Below are positions 36,592 through 45,911 of a DNA stretch of 64,000 bases, piece after piece. This DNA is from Tepidamorphus sp. Lineage in GTDB: Bacteria; Pseudomonadota; Alphaproteobacteria; Rhizobiales; Tepidamorphaceae. Under the pieces are notes generated by a model, which was not told the origin of the DNA, ran no database searches, and was given only the letters and a program-made list of their open reading frames with translations. The DNA is taken from NCBI GenBank assembly GCA_028280885.1, contig JANQKY010000073.1, forward strand, positions 25,587-89,586, given 5' to 3'. Made by a program: the position numbers and the translations under genes. Position 1 is the stretch's first letter. Each line of letters opens with the position of its first letter.

Positions 36592-38682
36592 CTAGCCGGC
36601 CTTGCCCGCGACCTTCAGCGCGAAGGAATAGGCAAGTGCGACTTCCTTCAGCCGGTCGAAGCGGCCCGACGCGCCGGCATGGCCGGCCTCCATGTTGGTC
36701 CTGAGCAGGATCATCGGATCCTCCCGCGTGGTCGCCCTGAGCTTTGCCACCCACTTGGCCGGCTCCCAATAGGTCACCCGCGGATCGGTCAGGCCGCACA
36801 GCGCCAGGATGTTGGGATAGGCCTGTTCGGTGACGTTGTCATAGGGGCTGTAGCCGGCGATCGTGTCATAGGCCTCCGGGCTTGCGATCGGGTTGCCCCA
36901 TTCCGGCCATTCCGGCGGCGTCAGCGGCAGCGTGTCGTCGAGCATGGTGGCGAGCACGTCGACGAAGGGCACCTCCGCGACGATGCCCAGAAACAGGTCC
37001 GGCGCCATATTGGCGACCGCGCCCATCAGCATGCCGCCGGCCGAGCCGCCATGGGCGACGATCCGCGCCCGCGACGTGACATTCTCCCTGGCGAGGAACT
37101 CGCCGGCCGAAATGAAGTCCCTGAACGTGTTGGTCTTCTTCTCCGCCTTGCCGTCGGTATACCAGCGATAGCCCTTGTCCTTGCCGCCGCGGATATGGGC
37201 GATCGCATAGACGAAGCCGCGATCGACCAGCGACAGGCAGTTGGTGTTGAAGGCGGCGGGGATCGAGATGCCGTAGGAGCCGTAGCCGTAGAGCAGGCAG
37301 GGCGCGGTGCCGTCGAGAGCCGTGTCCTTGTGATGGATCAGCGACACCGGTACCGTCTCGCCGTCATGGCCCGGCGCCATCAGCCGGCGGGTGACGTAGT
37401 TCTCCGGATCGTGGCCGCTCGGCACTTCCTGGATCTTGCGCAATACCCGCTCGCGGCTCTCCACATCATAGTCGAACACCTCGGTGGGCGTGCGCATCGA
37501 GGAATAGTTGAAGCGGATCCGCGTCGTATCGAATTCATAGCCATGGGTCAGGCCGAGCGAATAGGCCTCCTCCTCGAAGGCGATCGCGTGTTCGGCGCCG
37601 TCGGCGAAGCGGTGGATGACGATGCGCGGCAGGCCGTCCTCGCGTTCCAGCCGCACCATGTGGTCGCGGTAGCACACGCAGTCGAGGATCAGCCGGCCCG
37701 GCTTGTGGGCGACGAGGTCGGTCCAGGTCTCGGGTCCGGGAGAAGCGATCGGCGCGGTGACGATCTTGAAGTCCTCGGCGCCCTTATCGTTGGTGAGGAT
37801 GACCAGCCGGTCGTCATGATGCTCGACCCGGTATTCGACATGCGGCCGGCGCGCGGCGACGAGGACGGGCGCGCTTTCGGGCCGGTCGGCGGGAACGAGC
37901 CGGATCTCGGCGCTCTCGTGGTCATAGGCGTTGATGGTGATGAAGCGGCCCGACTGGGTCTCGCCGACGCCGACGAAAAAGCCCGGATCGGCCTCCTCGT
38001 AGATGACGGTGTCGTCGGCCGGATCGGTGCCGATCTGATGGCGCAACACCCGGGTCGGCCTGTGGTTGTCGTCGAGCCAGGTGTAGAACAGGAACCGGCT
38101 GTCGGCCGACCAGACGGCGCTGCCCGTGGTCCGCTCGATCTCGTCGTCGAGGTCTTCGCCCGTGGCGAGATCGCGGATGCGAAGCGTGTAGAATTCCGAG
38201 CCCTTCTCGTCGACGGCATAGGCGAGCTTGCCGTGGTCCGGGCTGTGCTCGGTGCCGCCGAGCCGGAAATAGGCCTTGCCGGCGGCCATGAAATCGGCGT
38301 CAAGCAGCACGGTCTCCGCGCCCGTCCCCGTTTCGGCGTCCTGGCGTGTCTTGCGCACGATCAGCGGATGCTGCGCGCCGGTCTCGTAGCGCAGGTAGTA
38401 GGCATAGGGGCCGTCGGGGGAGGGGACGGAGGAATCGTCTTCCTTGATGCGCCCGCGCATCTCGGTGAACAGGTGCTCCTGCAGCGCCTCGGTATGGCTG
38501 AGCTGTTCGGCGGTGAAGGCGTTTTCGGCCTCCAGATAGGCGCGGATATCGGCGTCGAGCACGCTCGGGTCGTGCATCACCTGCTGCCAGTTCTCGTCCT
38601 TCAGCCAGGCGTAGGGGTCGACGCGCTCCCGGCCGTGATGCTCGGTGCGCTGAAGCCTGCGGTCTGCGATCGGTGCGGGCAT
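36592..38682 (-). CDS. ptrB: Oligopeptidase B (prolyl oligopeptidase family S9A)
   Basis: 696 residues. Cleaves short peptides after Arg or Lys in the cytoplasm. A beta-propeller cap covers roughly residues 60-420. The C-terminal alpha/beta hydrolase domain has the nucleophile Ser547 in HGGSAGGML, the acid Asp in GLTDPRVTYWEP and the catalytic His in EAGHAGASGRFD. YGYGSYGISIPAAFN and AHIRGGKDKGYRW are typical of the family. The length is normal for oligopeptidase B and it has no signal peptide. It converges on the DMT gene with 16 bases between. Confidence 0.95.
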   Translation of the reverse strand: MPAPIADRRLQRTEHHGRERVDPYAWLKDENWQQVMHDPSVLDADIRAYLEAENAFTAEQLSHTEALQEHLFTEMRGRIKEDDSSVPSPDGPYAYYLRYETGAQHPLIVRKTRQDAETGTGAETVLLDADFMAAGKAYFRLGGTEHSPDHGKLAYAVDEKGSEFYTLRIRDLATGEDLDDEIERTTGSAVWSADSRFLFYTWLDDNHRPTRVLRHQIGTDPADDTVIYEEADPGFFVGVGETQSGRFITINAYDHESAEIRLVPADRPESAPVLVAARRPHVEYRVEHHDDRLVILTNDKGAEDFKIVTAPIASPGPETWTDLVAHKPGRLILDCVCYRDHMVRLEREDGLPRIVIHRFADGAEHAIAFEEEAYSLGLTHGYEFDTTRIRFNYSSMRTPTEVFDYDVESRERVLRKIQEVPSGHDPENYVTRRLMAPGHDGETVPVSLIHHKDTALDGTAPCLLYGYGSYGISIPAAFNTNCLSLVDRGFVYAIAHIRGGKDKGYRWYTDGKAEKKTNTFRDFISAGEFLARENVTSRARIVAHGGSAGGMLMGAVANMAPDLFLGIVAEVPFVDVLATMLDDTLPLTPPEWPEWGNPIASPEAYDTIAGYSPYDNVTEQAYPNILALCGLTDPRVTYWEPAKWVAKLRATTREDPMILLRTNMEAGHAGASGRFDRLKEVALAYSFALKVAGKAG

Positions 38683-38863
38683 TGTGGGGGCTCGCTAATG
38701 CGGTGGGTCGAAATGCGTCTCCCGCATGTAGCGAGCCGGCGGAGTGTCAGCAAGGGGCGTGGCGGTCAGGCGGGCCTGTGCTCCCGGGCATCATCGCGGC
38801 GATGAACCGGCATTTGCCGTCGCCGGGCCGCCGGAGGGCTGACACGATGAACGGCCGTGCCAC

Positions 38864-39080
38864 GGGCCCTCACCCCGGCCCTCCGGGCCGACCCTCTCCC
38901 GCCAAGAGGGAGAGGGTGCGAGTGCATCTGATGGGCCGTGCGGTGGTCGCGACCGCCGGCGGACAGAAAACGCCGATACCGCACATGATGTCGGTGCCAA
39001 TGTGCCCGATCCGTCCAGCGCGCTCTTACCCTCTCCCCCTTGGCGGGAGAGGGCGGCCCGAAGGGCCGGGGTGAGGGAGC
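38864..39080. repeat. Large palindromic intergenic element, family A, copy 2
   Basis: The left arm runs from GGGCCCTCACCCCGGCCC (38864) into CCCTCTCCCGCCAAGAGGGA; the right arm carries CCCTCTCCCCCTTGGCGGGA and ends GGCCGGGGTGAGGGAG. The arms of about 55 bases are inverted complements around a centre of about 100 bases. The right arm is nearly identical to that of the copy near 4.0 kb, including CGCTCTTACC just before it or a close variant. It fills much of the 653-base gap between ptrB and msrB. Confidence 0.85.
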
Positions 39081-39133
39081 CGCGGCCGGGCAAGGAACCC
39101 TACGTGCAGATGTTCCCCGCGCCCTGGCAATTA

Positions 39134-39258
39134 AACCGGACAGCAGTGGAACAAGTCCGGGCATGACATCCGAGGGGGTGGCGAGGATGAAAACAAAAGG
39201 CCCCGTCCCCGCTGAACCGGACAGCAGTGGGGCACGTCCAGGCGTGACAGCCGAAGAG
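39134..39258 (+). repeat. Dispersed repeat, family C, two direct copies
   Basis: Two direct copies of a unit of about 45 bases, each beginning AACCGGACAGCAGTGG and continuing with CGTCC, CGTGACA or CATGACA and CCGA, start at 39134 and 39214. Related copies occur at 60392-60435 (direct), 60148-60182 (inverted, partial) and 4088-4126 (partial). Confidence 0.7.
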
Positions 39259-39335
39259 CGCACGCGCCTCTCAGACGCCGTCCGCTGACTGGATCGGGGA
39301 GCCTGACACCTCTCGACACCAGGGCGCGAACGAGG

Positions 39336-39749
39336 TTACGCGCCGCCATCCTTCTTCAGCGCATGCCCGTTCAGGCAGTAGCGCTGGCCGGTCGGCTGCG
39401 GGCCGTCGGGGAAGACGTGGCCGAGATGCGCTTCGCAGGTCGCGCAACGCACTTCCACGCGGCGCATGAACCAGGAGCGGTCCTCGTGTTCGCTCACCGC
39501 GCCATCGGCGATCGGCTTATAGAAGCTCGGCCAGCCGGTGCCCGAATCGTATTTCGTCGCCGCGTCGAAGAGCGGCGCCCCGCAGCAGATGCAATGATAG
39601 GTGCCGGGCGACTTGTCGTCCCAGTAGGGCCCGGTAAAGGCGCGCTCGGTGCCGTGCTCGCGGGTGATGCGATACTGCTCGGGCGTCAGTTGATCGCGCC
39701 ACTCCTGATCGGTCTTCGACACTTTCGGTTTCGTCGCGGGCTCGGACAT
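39336..39749 (-). CDS. msrB: Peptide-methionine (R)-S-oxide reductase
   Basis: 137 residues. Reduces the R epimer of methionine sulfoxide in proteins. Two CxxC pairs (CICC and CATC) bind structural zinc. [11 protein letters not shown] forms the substrate pocket, and the catalytic Cys lies in RYCLNGHAL near the C terminus. GHVFPDGP is conserved. The start is the ATG at 39749 rather than the GTG one codon upstream. It is a single-domain enzyme without a signal peptide, divergent from the antiporter operon. Confidence 0.96.
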   Translation of the reverse strand: MSEPATKPKVSKTDQEWRDQLTPEQYRITREHGTERAFTGPYWDDKSPGTYHCICCGAPLFDAATKYDSGTGWPSFYKPIADGAVSEHEDRSWFMRRVEVRCATCEAHLGHVFPDGPQPTGQRYCLNGHALKKDGGA

Positions 39750-39854
39750 CACGATTCTCGCATTTCGCCTGGACTTTGATTCGAACGGATATCGGTCGGA
39801 TTAGCCCGTTGCCAAGCCTAACCTGGGGATATACGGGATTTTAATCGGTTTTGA

Positions 39855-39882
39855 TTGACCTGGGCAGGCGCATATCTATGTT
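39855..39882 (+). promoter_or_regulatory. Possible promoter of the antiporter operon
   Basis: TTGACC and TATGTT are separated by 16 bases in the 240-base divergent gap, about 108 bases before mnhE. The surrounding 50 bases are more AT-rich than their neighbours. The match to sigma-70 elements is fair only. Confidence 0.35.
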
Positions 39883-39989
39883 CGTCCGGAGCGATTGAGG
39901 GGTCTTTGGGGGGACATGATCGTGATTGACTATGCGGCAGCCGGTCCGGCGCCGTGTCCGGTATGCCCAGGTGGGAGCGAGGCCCTGGA

Positions 39990-40469
39990 ATGCGGCTGAT
40001 CGTGCTGTCAGCTTCCCTGTTTGTGTTCTGGTTCCTGCTGTCGGGGGAAACGAAGACGCTGCTGCTGTTCTTCGGCGTGGTCTCGGTCGCCGTCTCCGTG
40101 GCGTTCGCCTGGCGCCTCGATGTCGTTGATTCGGAAAGCTTTCCGGTCGGCAAGGCGGTCGGCGGCATCACCTACTGGCCGTGGCTGATGGTCGAGATCG
40201 TCAAGTCGGCGATCGACGTCGCCAAGGTCATCGTCAATCCGAAGCTGCCGATCTCGCCGAGCCTGATCCGCGTCCCCTCCCATCAGAAGACGCCGGTCGG
40301 CATCACCACATTCGCCAATTCGATCACCCTGACGCCGGGGACGATTTCCGCCGTGGTGCTGGAGAATCGCCACGAGATTCTCGTCCACGCGCTGACCGAT
40401 GACGGGGTCGAGGGGCTGGAGGACGGCGAGATGGATCGCCGGGTCTCCGATTTCGAGGGTGGGGCTTAA
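39990..40469 (+). CDS. mnhE: Cation/proton antiporter subunit E
   Basis: 159 residues, first gene of a nine-gene antiporter operon. Two or three N-terminal membrane helices (SLFVFWFLLSGETKTLLLFF) are followed by a cytoplasmic domain with VIVNPKLPISPSLIRVP and TLTPGTISAVV, the MrpE/MnhE signature. The ATG at 39990 is the second possible start but begins the normal N terminus (MRLIVLSASL). The complex exchanges Na+ (or K+) for protons across the inner membrane, supporting pH and salt tolerance. The next gene starts immediately after its stop codon. Confidence 0.93.
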   Translation: MRLIVLSASLFVFWFLLSGETKTLLLFFGVVSVAVSVAFAWRLDVVDSESFPVGKAVGGITYWPWLMVEIVKSAIDVAKVIVNPKLPISPSLIRVPSHQKTPVGITTFANSITLTPGTISAVVLENRHEILVHALTDDGVEGLEDGEMDRRVSDFEGGA

Positions 40470-40751
40470 GTGTTCGTCGTCGCCGCAATCGCCGTCCTGA
40501 TCGCGCTTGGCCTCGCCGTCATCCGCGCCATCGCCGGGCCGACCGTGTTCGACCGCATGGTCGCCGCCAATGCCGTCGGCAATGGCGCGATCCTGCTGCT
40601 GGCCGTCGTCGGCTTCCTGACCGGGCGTCCGGAATTCCTCGATCTCGGCATCCTCTACGCCCTGCTCAACATCGTCGGCACCCTTGCCGTGCTCAAGTTC
40701 TTCCGCTTCGGCTCGCTGGGCCATCGCGGCGGCGAGGAGCCCAAGGCATGA
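40470..40751 (+). CDS. mnhF: Cation/proton antiporter subunit F
   Basis: 93 residues with three membrane helices. AIAGPTVFDRMVAANAVGNG is the MnhF/PhaF signature. The GTG start abuts the mnhE stop and the stop overlaps mnhG by 4 bases, so synthesis is probably coupled. Confidence 0.92.
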   Translation: MFVVAAIAVLIALGLAVIRAIAGPTVFDRMVAANAVGNGAILLLAVVGFLTGRPEFLDLGILYALLNIVGTLAVLKFFRFGSLGHRGGEEPKA

Positions 40752-41218
40752 GCGTCGATCTGATCCTCGATATCGCCAGCACCATCCTGATCGTCGCCGG
40801 CAGCGCGTTCTACGTCATCGGTGCGATCGGCCTCATTCGCATGCCCGACGTCTTCACCCGCATGCATGCCGCCTCGGTCAGCGACACCCTCGGCGTCGGC
40901 CTTCTGATCCTCGGCATGATCCTGCAGGCGGGCTTCAGCCTGGTGACCGTCAAGCTCCTGTTCATCCTGGCGATCTTCTTTTTCACCGGGCCGCTGGCCA
41001 CGCACGCGCTGGCGCGCGGCGCGCTTGCCGTTGGGCTGAAACCGGTGCTGTTCGACAAGAACCGCGTTCCCCGAACGAAGCCACTCGCCCTGATCGGCGA
41101 CTTCACCACCGTCCAGCAGGTCTCGTCGCCGGCCCATGCCGCCGGCCTCGAGGAAGCGGATCAGGCAGCGATCGATGCCCCGTCCCCGATGCGGGACGAG
41201 CCTGGGAAGGGCCGGTGA
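40748..41218 (+). CDS. mnhG: Cation/proton antiporter subunit G
   Basis: 156 residues. Three membrane helices with the MnhG segment IGLIRMPDVFTRMHAASVSD and TGPLATHALARGAL. The hydrophilic C-terminal tail of about 50 residues (from KNRVPRTKPLAL) is longer than in many MnhG proteins. It overlaps mnhF by 4 bases and the next gene by one base. Confidence 0.92.
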   Translation: MSVDLILDIASTILIVAGSAFYVIGAIGLIRMPDVFTRMHAASVSDTLGVGLLILGMILQAGFSLVTVKLLFILAIFFFTGPLATHALARGALAVGLKPVLFDKNRVPRTKPLALIGDFTTVQQVSSPAHAAGLEEADQAAIDAPSPMRDEPGKGR

Positions 41219-41796
41219 TGGAAGCGTTCATCAACATGGTGCTGTTGACGATGATGGCCGCGTCCGTGGTGGCGCTCGTGCGGATGCGCAACCTGTTCGC
41301 CGTCGTCATCCTGTTCTCCGTTTACAGCTTCCTGATGGCGAGCGTCCTGGTCGTGCTCGACGCGCCCGACGTCGCCATGACCGAAGCCGCCGTCGGCTCG
41401 GGCGTGTCGACCGTTTTGTTCCTGGCCGCCCTCTATCTCACCAAGACGGAGGAGGCGCAGCCGCGCCACTCGCCGCTTCTGCCGATGTTCGTGGCCGTCG
41501 TCGTCGGCGCGGCCCTGGTCTACGGCACCTATGACATGCCGCCCTTCGGCGCCGCCGACACGCCGGTCAACACCCATGTCGGCGCCCAGTATCCCGGCCG
41601 CACGCCCGCCGAGATCGACATTCCCAACGTCGTCTCCGCGGTGCTGGCCAGCTATCGCGGCTTCGACACGCTCGGCGAGGTCCTGGTCGTGTTCACCGCG
41701 GCGATCGGCGTGCTGCTGCTGCTCCGCCGCAACAAGCGCCGGCCCGGGGATGCGTCGGAAGAAGCGGGGCCAGATAGAGCGGGGATGGAGGACTAG
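41218..41796 (+). CDS. DUF4040 / MbhD-MbhE-like antiporter subunit
   Basis: 192 residues with about five membrane helices. The first half (MEAFINMVLLTMMAASVVAL, VLDAPDVAMTEAAVGSGVST) matches the MbhD/DUF4040 module found at the C terminus of MrpA. The second half (VSAVLASYRGFDTLGEVLVV) matches the MbhE module. In canonical Mrp systems these are fused to the NuoL-like MrpA; here they form a separate chain, as in membrane-bound hydrogenase-type complexes. The start overlaps the mnhG stop by one base; mnhB follows after 3 bases. Confidence 0.85.
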   Translation: MEAFINMVLLTMMAASVVALVRMRNLFAVVILFSVYSFLMASVLVVLDAPDVAMTEAAVGSGVSTVLFLAALYLTKTEEAQPRHSPLLPMFVAVVVGAALVYGTYDMPPFGAADTPVNTHVGAQYPGRTPAEIDIPNVVSAVLASYRGFDTLGEVLVVFTAAIGVLLLLRRNKRRPGDASEEAGPDRAGMED

Positions 41797-41799
41797 ACC

Positions 41800-42216
41800 A
41801 TGCGCCTCGATGTCGTCCTTCGCGTCGTCGTCAAGCTGCTGCTGCCGTTCATCCTGGTGTTCGGCTTCTTCGTGCAGTTTCACGGCGAAATCAGCCCCGG
41901 CGGCGGGTTCCAGGCCGGCGTCATCGTCGGCGCCGGGCTGATCCTCTACGCCATCATGTTCGGCCTCGATCTGGCGATGCGGGTGGTGTCGGTCCGCGCC
42001 GTCGAGAAGCTGGTCTGTCTCGGCGTGCTGCTCTACATGGGAACGGGCTTTGCCGGCATGCTCCTGGGCGGCAATTTCCTCGACTACAACGTGCTGTCCT
42101 ATGACCCGATCAAGGGGCAGCATCTGGGTATCATCCTGATCGAACTGGGCGTTCTGTTCACCGTCGCCGGCACCATGGTGGCGATCTTCTACGCCTTTGC
42201 GGGGCGCGAGAAATGA
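41800..42216 (+). CDS. mnhB: Cation/proton antiporter subunit B
   Basis: 138 residues with four membrane helices. FFVQFHGEISPGGGFQAGVI is the invariant MnhB motif (HxxPGGGFxAG) and IELGVLFTVAGTMVAIFYAF closes the protein. The stop overlaps the start of mnhC (ATGA). Confidence 0.93.
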   Translation: MRLDVVLRVVVKLLLPFILVFGFFVQFHGEISPGGGFQAGVIVGAGLILYAIMFGLDLAMRVVSVRAVEKLVCLGVLLYMGTGFAGMLLGGNFLDYNVLSYDPIKGQHLGIILIELGVLFTVAGTMVAIFYAFAGREK

Positions 42217-42584
42217 ACGGGTTGGTCTCCAGCATCCTCGAGCACTACAACCAGTGGGTCACCATCTTCCTGATGGTGGCCGGTCTCTACGTGGTCGTCG
42301 CCCGCGGCAACATGGTCAAGAAGCTGGTCGGCCTGTCCGTCTTCCAGACGTCGGTCTACCTGCTCTACATCTCGCCGGGCAAGATCCTCGGCGGCACCGC
42401 GCCGATCCTCATCGATGACCCGAACGCGGTTTATTCCAATCCGCTTCCCCACGTTCTGATCCTGACCGCGATCGTCGTCGGGCTTGCCACCATCGCGCTC
42501 GGCCTCGGTCTCGTCGTGCGCATCAACGAGGTCTACGGAACCGTCGAGGAAGACGAGATCTTCGAGCGGAGCGACGACGAATGA
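42213..42584 (+). CDS. mnhC: Cation/proton antiporter subunit C (NuoK-like)
   Basis: 123 residues, three membrane helices. VKKLVGLSVFQTSVYLLYIS and the PHVLILTAIVVGLATIALGL helix are typical of MnhC, the homologue of complex I subunit NuoK. The acidic C-terminal tail is short. It overlaps both neighbours by 4 bases. Confidence 0.93.
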   Translation: MNGLVSSILEHYNQWVTIFLMVAGLYVVVARGNMVKKLVGLSVFQTSVYLLYISPGKILGGTAPILIDDPNAVYSNPLPHVLILTAIVVGLATIALGLGLVVRINEVYGTVEEDEIFERSDDE

Positions 42585-44077
42585 TCTCAACGCAACTGCT
42601 GGACCAGCTGCCGGCACTCCAGGTCTGCCTGCCGCTTGCCGGCGCGGCCCTGTGCGCGCTGATAGACCGGCGCTACATCGCCTGGGTCCTGACGACCCTG
42701 ATCTCGTTCGCGATGCCCGTCATCGCCGTGATGATGCTGATCCAGGTGATGACGGTCGGGCCGATCTCCTATGCCTTCGGCGGCTGGGAGCCGCCGTTTG
42801 GCATCGAATACCGGGTCGACGTCGTCAACGGCTTCCTGCTCGTGCTGATCTCGGTGATGGGCGCGATCATCATGCCCTATGCGCTGCGCAGCGTCGCAGC
42901 CGAGATCGCGCGCAACAAGCAGGCCTGGTTCTACTGCATGTATCTGCTCTGCCTTGCCGGCCTGCTCGGCATGGCGATCACGGCGGATGCCTTCAACGCC
43001 TTCGTCTTCATGGAGATCTCGTCGCTGTCGATGTATGTGCTGATCGCGCTGGGCCGCGACAAGCGGGCGCTGGTGGCGGCCTATCAGTACCTGATCCTCG
43101 GCACCATCGGCGCGACCCTCTATGTCATCGGCGTCGGCCTGCTCTTCGCCATGACCGGTACGCTCAATTTCGGCGACATGGCCGAGCGCATCGTCGCCGT
43201 CGAGCAGTCGCGGCCGGTGCTGGCCGCCCTTGCCTTCATCACGGTCGGGATGTGCCTGAAGCTGGCGCTGTTCCCGCTGCATGTCTGGCTGCCGAACGCC
43301 TATACCGGCGCCCCGTCGGTCGCCACCGCCTTCATCGCCTCCACCGCCACCAAGGTCGCCGTCTACCTGCTGCTGCGCTTCTATTTCTCGATCTTCGGGG
43401 CGGCCTTCGTCTTCGAAGACCTGCCTGTGACGCCGATCCTGCTGGTGATGTCGGTCGCCGCCATGTTCGCCGCCTCGATCGTCGCGATCTTCCAGGGCAA
43501 CGTGAAGCGGATGCTGGCCTATTCCTCGGTCGCGCAGATGGGCTACATCACGCTCGGCATCGCGCTGGCGACGCCCATCGGGCTCACCGGCGGCATCGTC
43601 CACCTGTTCAACCACGCGCTGATGAAGGGCGCACTGTTCATGGCGCTCGGCTGCGTTGCGCTCAGGATCGGCGGCTGCCGGCTCGATGCGATGGCCGGCA
43701 TCGGCCGGCGCATGCCCATCACCATGGCTGCCTTCGTGATTGCCGGCCTGTCGCTGATCGGCGTGCCCGGCACCGTCGGCTTCGTCTCCAAATGGTATCT
43801 GGCGCTCGGCGCCATCGAGGCCGGCTGGTGGTGGCTTGCCTTCCTGATCGTCGGCAGTTCGCTCCTGGCCGTCGTCTATATCGGCCGGGTCGTCGAGGTC
43901 GCCTGGTTCCGGGCGCCGACCGGGACAGCGGCGGAGGCGACCGACCCGCCGCTGTCGATGCTGATCCCGACCTGGATCCTGGCGGCCGCCTGCATCGCCT
44001 TCGGGCTTGACGCGGGCTTCACCGCGGGCGTCGCTGCTGAGGCCGCCGACGCACTGTTTGCGGGGCTCAGGCAATGA
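42581..44077 (+). CDS. mnhD: Cation/proton antiporter subunit D, first copy
   Basis: 498 residues, about 14 membrane helices of the NuoL/M/N proton-channel family. The conserved Glu of helix 5 lies in AFNAFVFMEISSLSMYVLIA; the channel Lys lies in MCLKLALFPLHVWLPNAYTG; AYSSVAQMGYITLGIAL and HLFNHALMKGALFMALGCVA are further markers. MnhD/MrpD is a core ion-translocating subunit. It overlaps the next gene by 4 bases. Confidence 0.93.
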   Translation: MISTQLLDQLPALQVCLPLAGAALCALIDRRYIAWVLTTLISFAMPVIAVMMLIQVMTVGPISYAFGGWEPPFGIEYRVDVVNGFLLVLISVMGAIIMPYALRSVAAEIARNKQAWFYCMYLLCLAGLLGMAITADAFNAFVFMEISSLSMYVLIALGRDKRALVAAYQYLILGTIGATLYVIGVGLLFAMTGTLNFGDMAERIVAVEQSRPVLAALAFITVGMCLKLALFPLHVWLPNAYTGAPSVATAFIASTATKVAVYLLLRFYFSIFGAAFVFEDLPVTPILLVMSVAAMFAASIVAIFQGNVKRMLAYSSVAQMGYITLGIALATPIGLTGGIVHLFNHALMKGALFMALGCVALRIGGCRLDAMAGIGRRMPITMAAFVIAGLSLIGVPGTVGFVSKWYLALGAIEAGWWWLAFLIVGSSLLAVVYIGRVVEVAWFRAPTGTAAEATDPPLSMLIPTWILAAACIAFGLDAGFTAGVAAEAADALFAGLRQ

Positions 44078-45654
44078 CGTCGAGCGATCTCATCCTCTAC
44101 GCGCTGGCGATCCCGTTCGTTACCGCGATCCTGATCCCGCTCGCCCACCGGGTGCCCAACCTGCGCGAGGCGATCACACTTGTGGGCGCCGGCGGGCTGT
44201 TCGTCACGGTGATGATGATCCTTGGCCGGGTGCTGGCCGGCGAACGGCCCTCGCTCGGGCCCGTCGAGGTCATGCCGCGGCTGGAGATCGGCTTCAATGT
44301 CGAGCCGCTCGGCATGATCTTCGCCTGCGTCGCCTCGACGCTGTGGGTGATCAACTCGATCTATTCGATCGGCTACATGCGCGGCAACAACGAGCCGCGC
44401 CAGACCTCGTTCTATGTCTGTTTCGGCGTCTCGCTGGGCGCCACCATGGGCATCGCCTTCTCGGCCAACCTGTTCACGCTGTTCCTGTTCTACGAGCTGC
44501 TGACGCTCGTCACCTATCCACTGGTCACGCACAAGGGCAACGAGAACGCCATGAAGGCGGGCCGGGTCTATCTGATGCTGCTGATCGGCACGTCGATGCT
44601 GCTGCTCTTGCCGGCGATCGTCTGGACCGGCTTCCTGGCCGGTACGCTCGACTTCACGCCCGGCGGCATCCTGGCGGGCAACGCCTCTCCGGCGCTGATT
44701 GGCGTTCTCGCCTTCCTGTTCGTCTACGGCATCGGCAAGGCGGCCGTGATGCCGGTGCATTTCTGGCTGCCCGCCGCGATGGTCGCGCCGACCCCGGTCA
44801 GCGCGCTCCTGCATGCGGTCGCCGTCGTCAAGGCCGGCGTGTTCACCGTCACCAAGGTGGTGGTCTATATCTTCGGCATCGACGTGCTGGCGTCCGCCGG
44901 CACCGTCGACTGGATGCTGTGGGTCTCCGGCGGCACCATCCTGCTCGCCTCGCTGGTCGCGCTCAGGCAGGACAACCTCAAGCGCCGGCTCGCCTTTTCC
45001 ACCGTCAGCCAGCTCTCCTACGTGGTGATGGCGGCCGCCATCCTGGCGCCGATCTCGCTGGTCGGCGCGGCCGTCCACATTGCCGCCCACGCGGTCAGCA
45101 AGATCACCCTCTTCTTTGCCGCAGGTTCCGTCTATACCGCCGCCCACGTCACCGAGATCTCGCAGATGAAGGGGATCGGCCGGCGCATGCCCTGGACGAT
45201 GGTCGCATTCGCCATCGGCGCGCTGTCGATGATCGGCGTGCCGCCGACCGCCGGCTTCCTGGGCAAGTGGTTCATCCTGCAGGGCGCCTACGAGACCGAG
45301 AAATGGATCGCGGTGGGCGTCGTCATCCTGTCGACCGGGCTGAACGCGGCCTATTTCCTGCCGATCGTCTTTTCCGCCTTCTTCGAAAAGGAGCGGCCGG
45401 AGCATGTCGGCGAGCACGGTGACCATGGCGAGGCGCCGCTGCCGATCGTCATTGCCCTGACGCTGACCGCGATCGGGACCGTGGCGCTGTTCCTGTTCCC
45501 CGACACCCTGGTGTTTCTTGCCCAATCCATGGTGGATGGGGGTGCGATGGTGGAGGGCGTGCCCGATCCGGACATGCTTGCCGATCCGGGTGGGGTCGGT
45601 TCGGATACGGCTGTCGGAACCGAAGCGGCGCCGGCTGAGGAGGAGGCGCAATGA
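44074..45654 (+). CDS. Proton-conducting NuoL/M/N-type antiporter subunit, second copy
   Basis: 526 residues. It shows the same family core: LFTLFLFYELLTLVTYPLVT with the helix-5 Glu, GKAAVMPVHFWLPAAMVAPT with the channel Lys, and FSTVSQLSYVVMAAAILAP. VAPTPVSALLHAVAVVKAGV resembles the NuoL/MrpA branch more than MrpD, so this chain may do the job of MrpA's N-terminal part. The C-terminal tail is acidic and Ala/Glu-rich. It overlaps both neighbours by 4 bases. Confidence 0.88.
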   Translation: MTSSDLILYALAIPFVTAILIPLAHRVPNLREAITLVGAGGLFVTVMMILGRVLAGERPSLGPVEVMPRLEIGFNVEPLGMIFACVASTLWVINSIYSIGYMRGNNEPRQTSFYVCFGVSLGATMGIAFSANLFTLFLFYELLTLVTYPLVTHKGNENAMKAGRVYLMLLIGTSMLLLLPAIVWTGFLAGTLDFTPGGILAGNASPALIGVLAFLFVYGIGKAAVMPVHFWLPAAMVAPTPVSALLHAVAVVKAGVFTVTKVVVYIFGIDVLASAGTVDWMLWVSGGTILLASLVALRQDNLKRRLAFSTVSQLSYVVMAAAILAPISLVGAAVHIAAHAVSKITLFFAAGSVYTAAHVTEISQMKGIGRRMPWTMVAFAIGALSMIGVPPTAGFLGKWFILQGAYETEKWIAVGVVILSTGLNAAYFLPIVFSAFFEKERPEHVGEHGDHGEAPLPIVIALTLTAIGTVALFLFPDTLVFLAQSMVDGGAMVEGVPDPDMLADPGGVGSDTAVGTEAAPAEEEAQ

Positions 45655-45911
45655 AGGACACGGATCCCTGGCTCGCGCGGCCATCCTCGATCCGCCTGAT
45701 GTGGTGGATCTTCGCCGGATTGCTGATCGTGCTCGGCCTCGCCGATGCTGGCGTCAAGCAATACAATCACTTCGGCGTCGAGGGCATTTTCGGCTTCGGC
45801 GCCTGGTTCGGCTTCCTGTCGGCCTTCGTCATGGTGATCATCGCCAAGGTGCTGGCCGCCCTGCTGAAGCGCCCGGACGATTATTACGGTCGGGACGGCA
45901 ACGATGATTGA
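45651..45911 (+). CDS. Small two-helix membrane protein of the antiporter operon
   Basis: 86 residues. Two hydrophobic helices, MWWIFAGLLIVLGLADAGV and FGAWFGFLSAFVMVIIAKVL, are joined by KQYNHFGVEGIFG, with a charged C terminus (RPDDYYGRDGND). I recognise no named Mrp subunit. It overlaps the second D-type gene by 4 bases and the third by 8 bases, so it must be made together with them and is probably an accessory or assembly subunit. Confidence 0.8.
   Translation: MKDTDPWLARPSSIRLMWWIFAGLLIVLGLADAGVKQYNHFGVEGIFGFGAWFGFLSAFVMVIIAKVLAALLKRPDDYYGRDGNDD

Noticed and set aside
43876..45684. A 602-codon minus-strand open frame opposite the antiporter genes.
   Set aside because: Its Asp/Arg/His-rich repetitive sequence is the usual shadow of membrane-protein codons.
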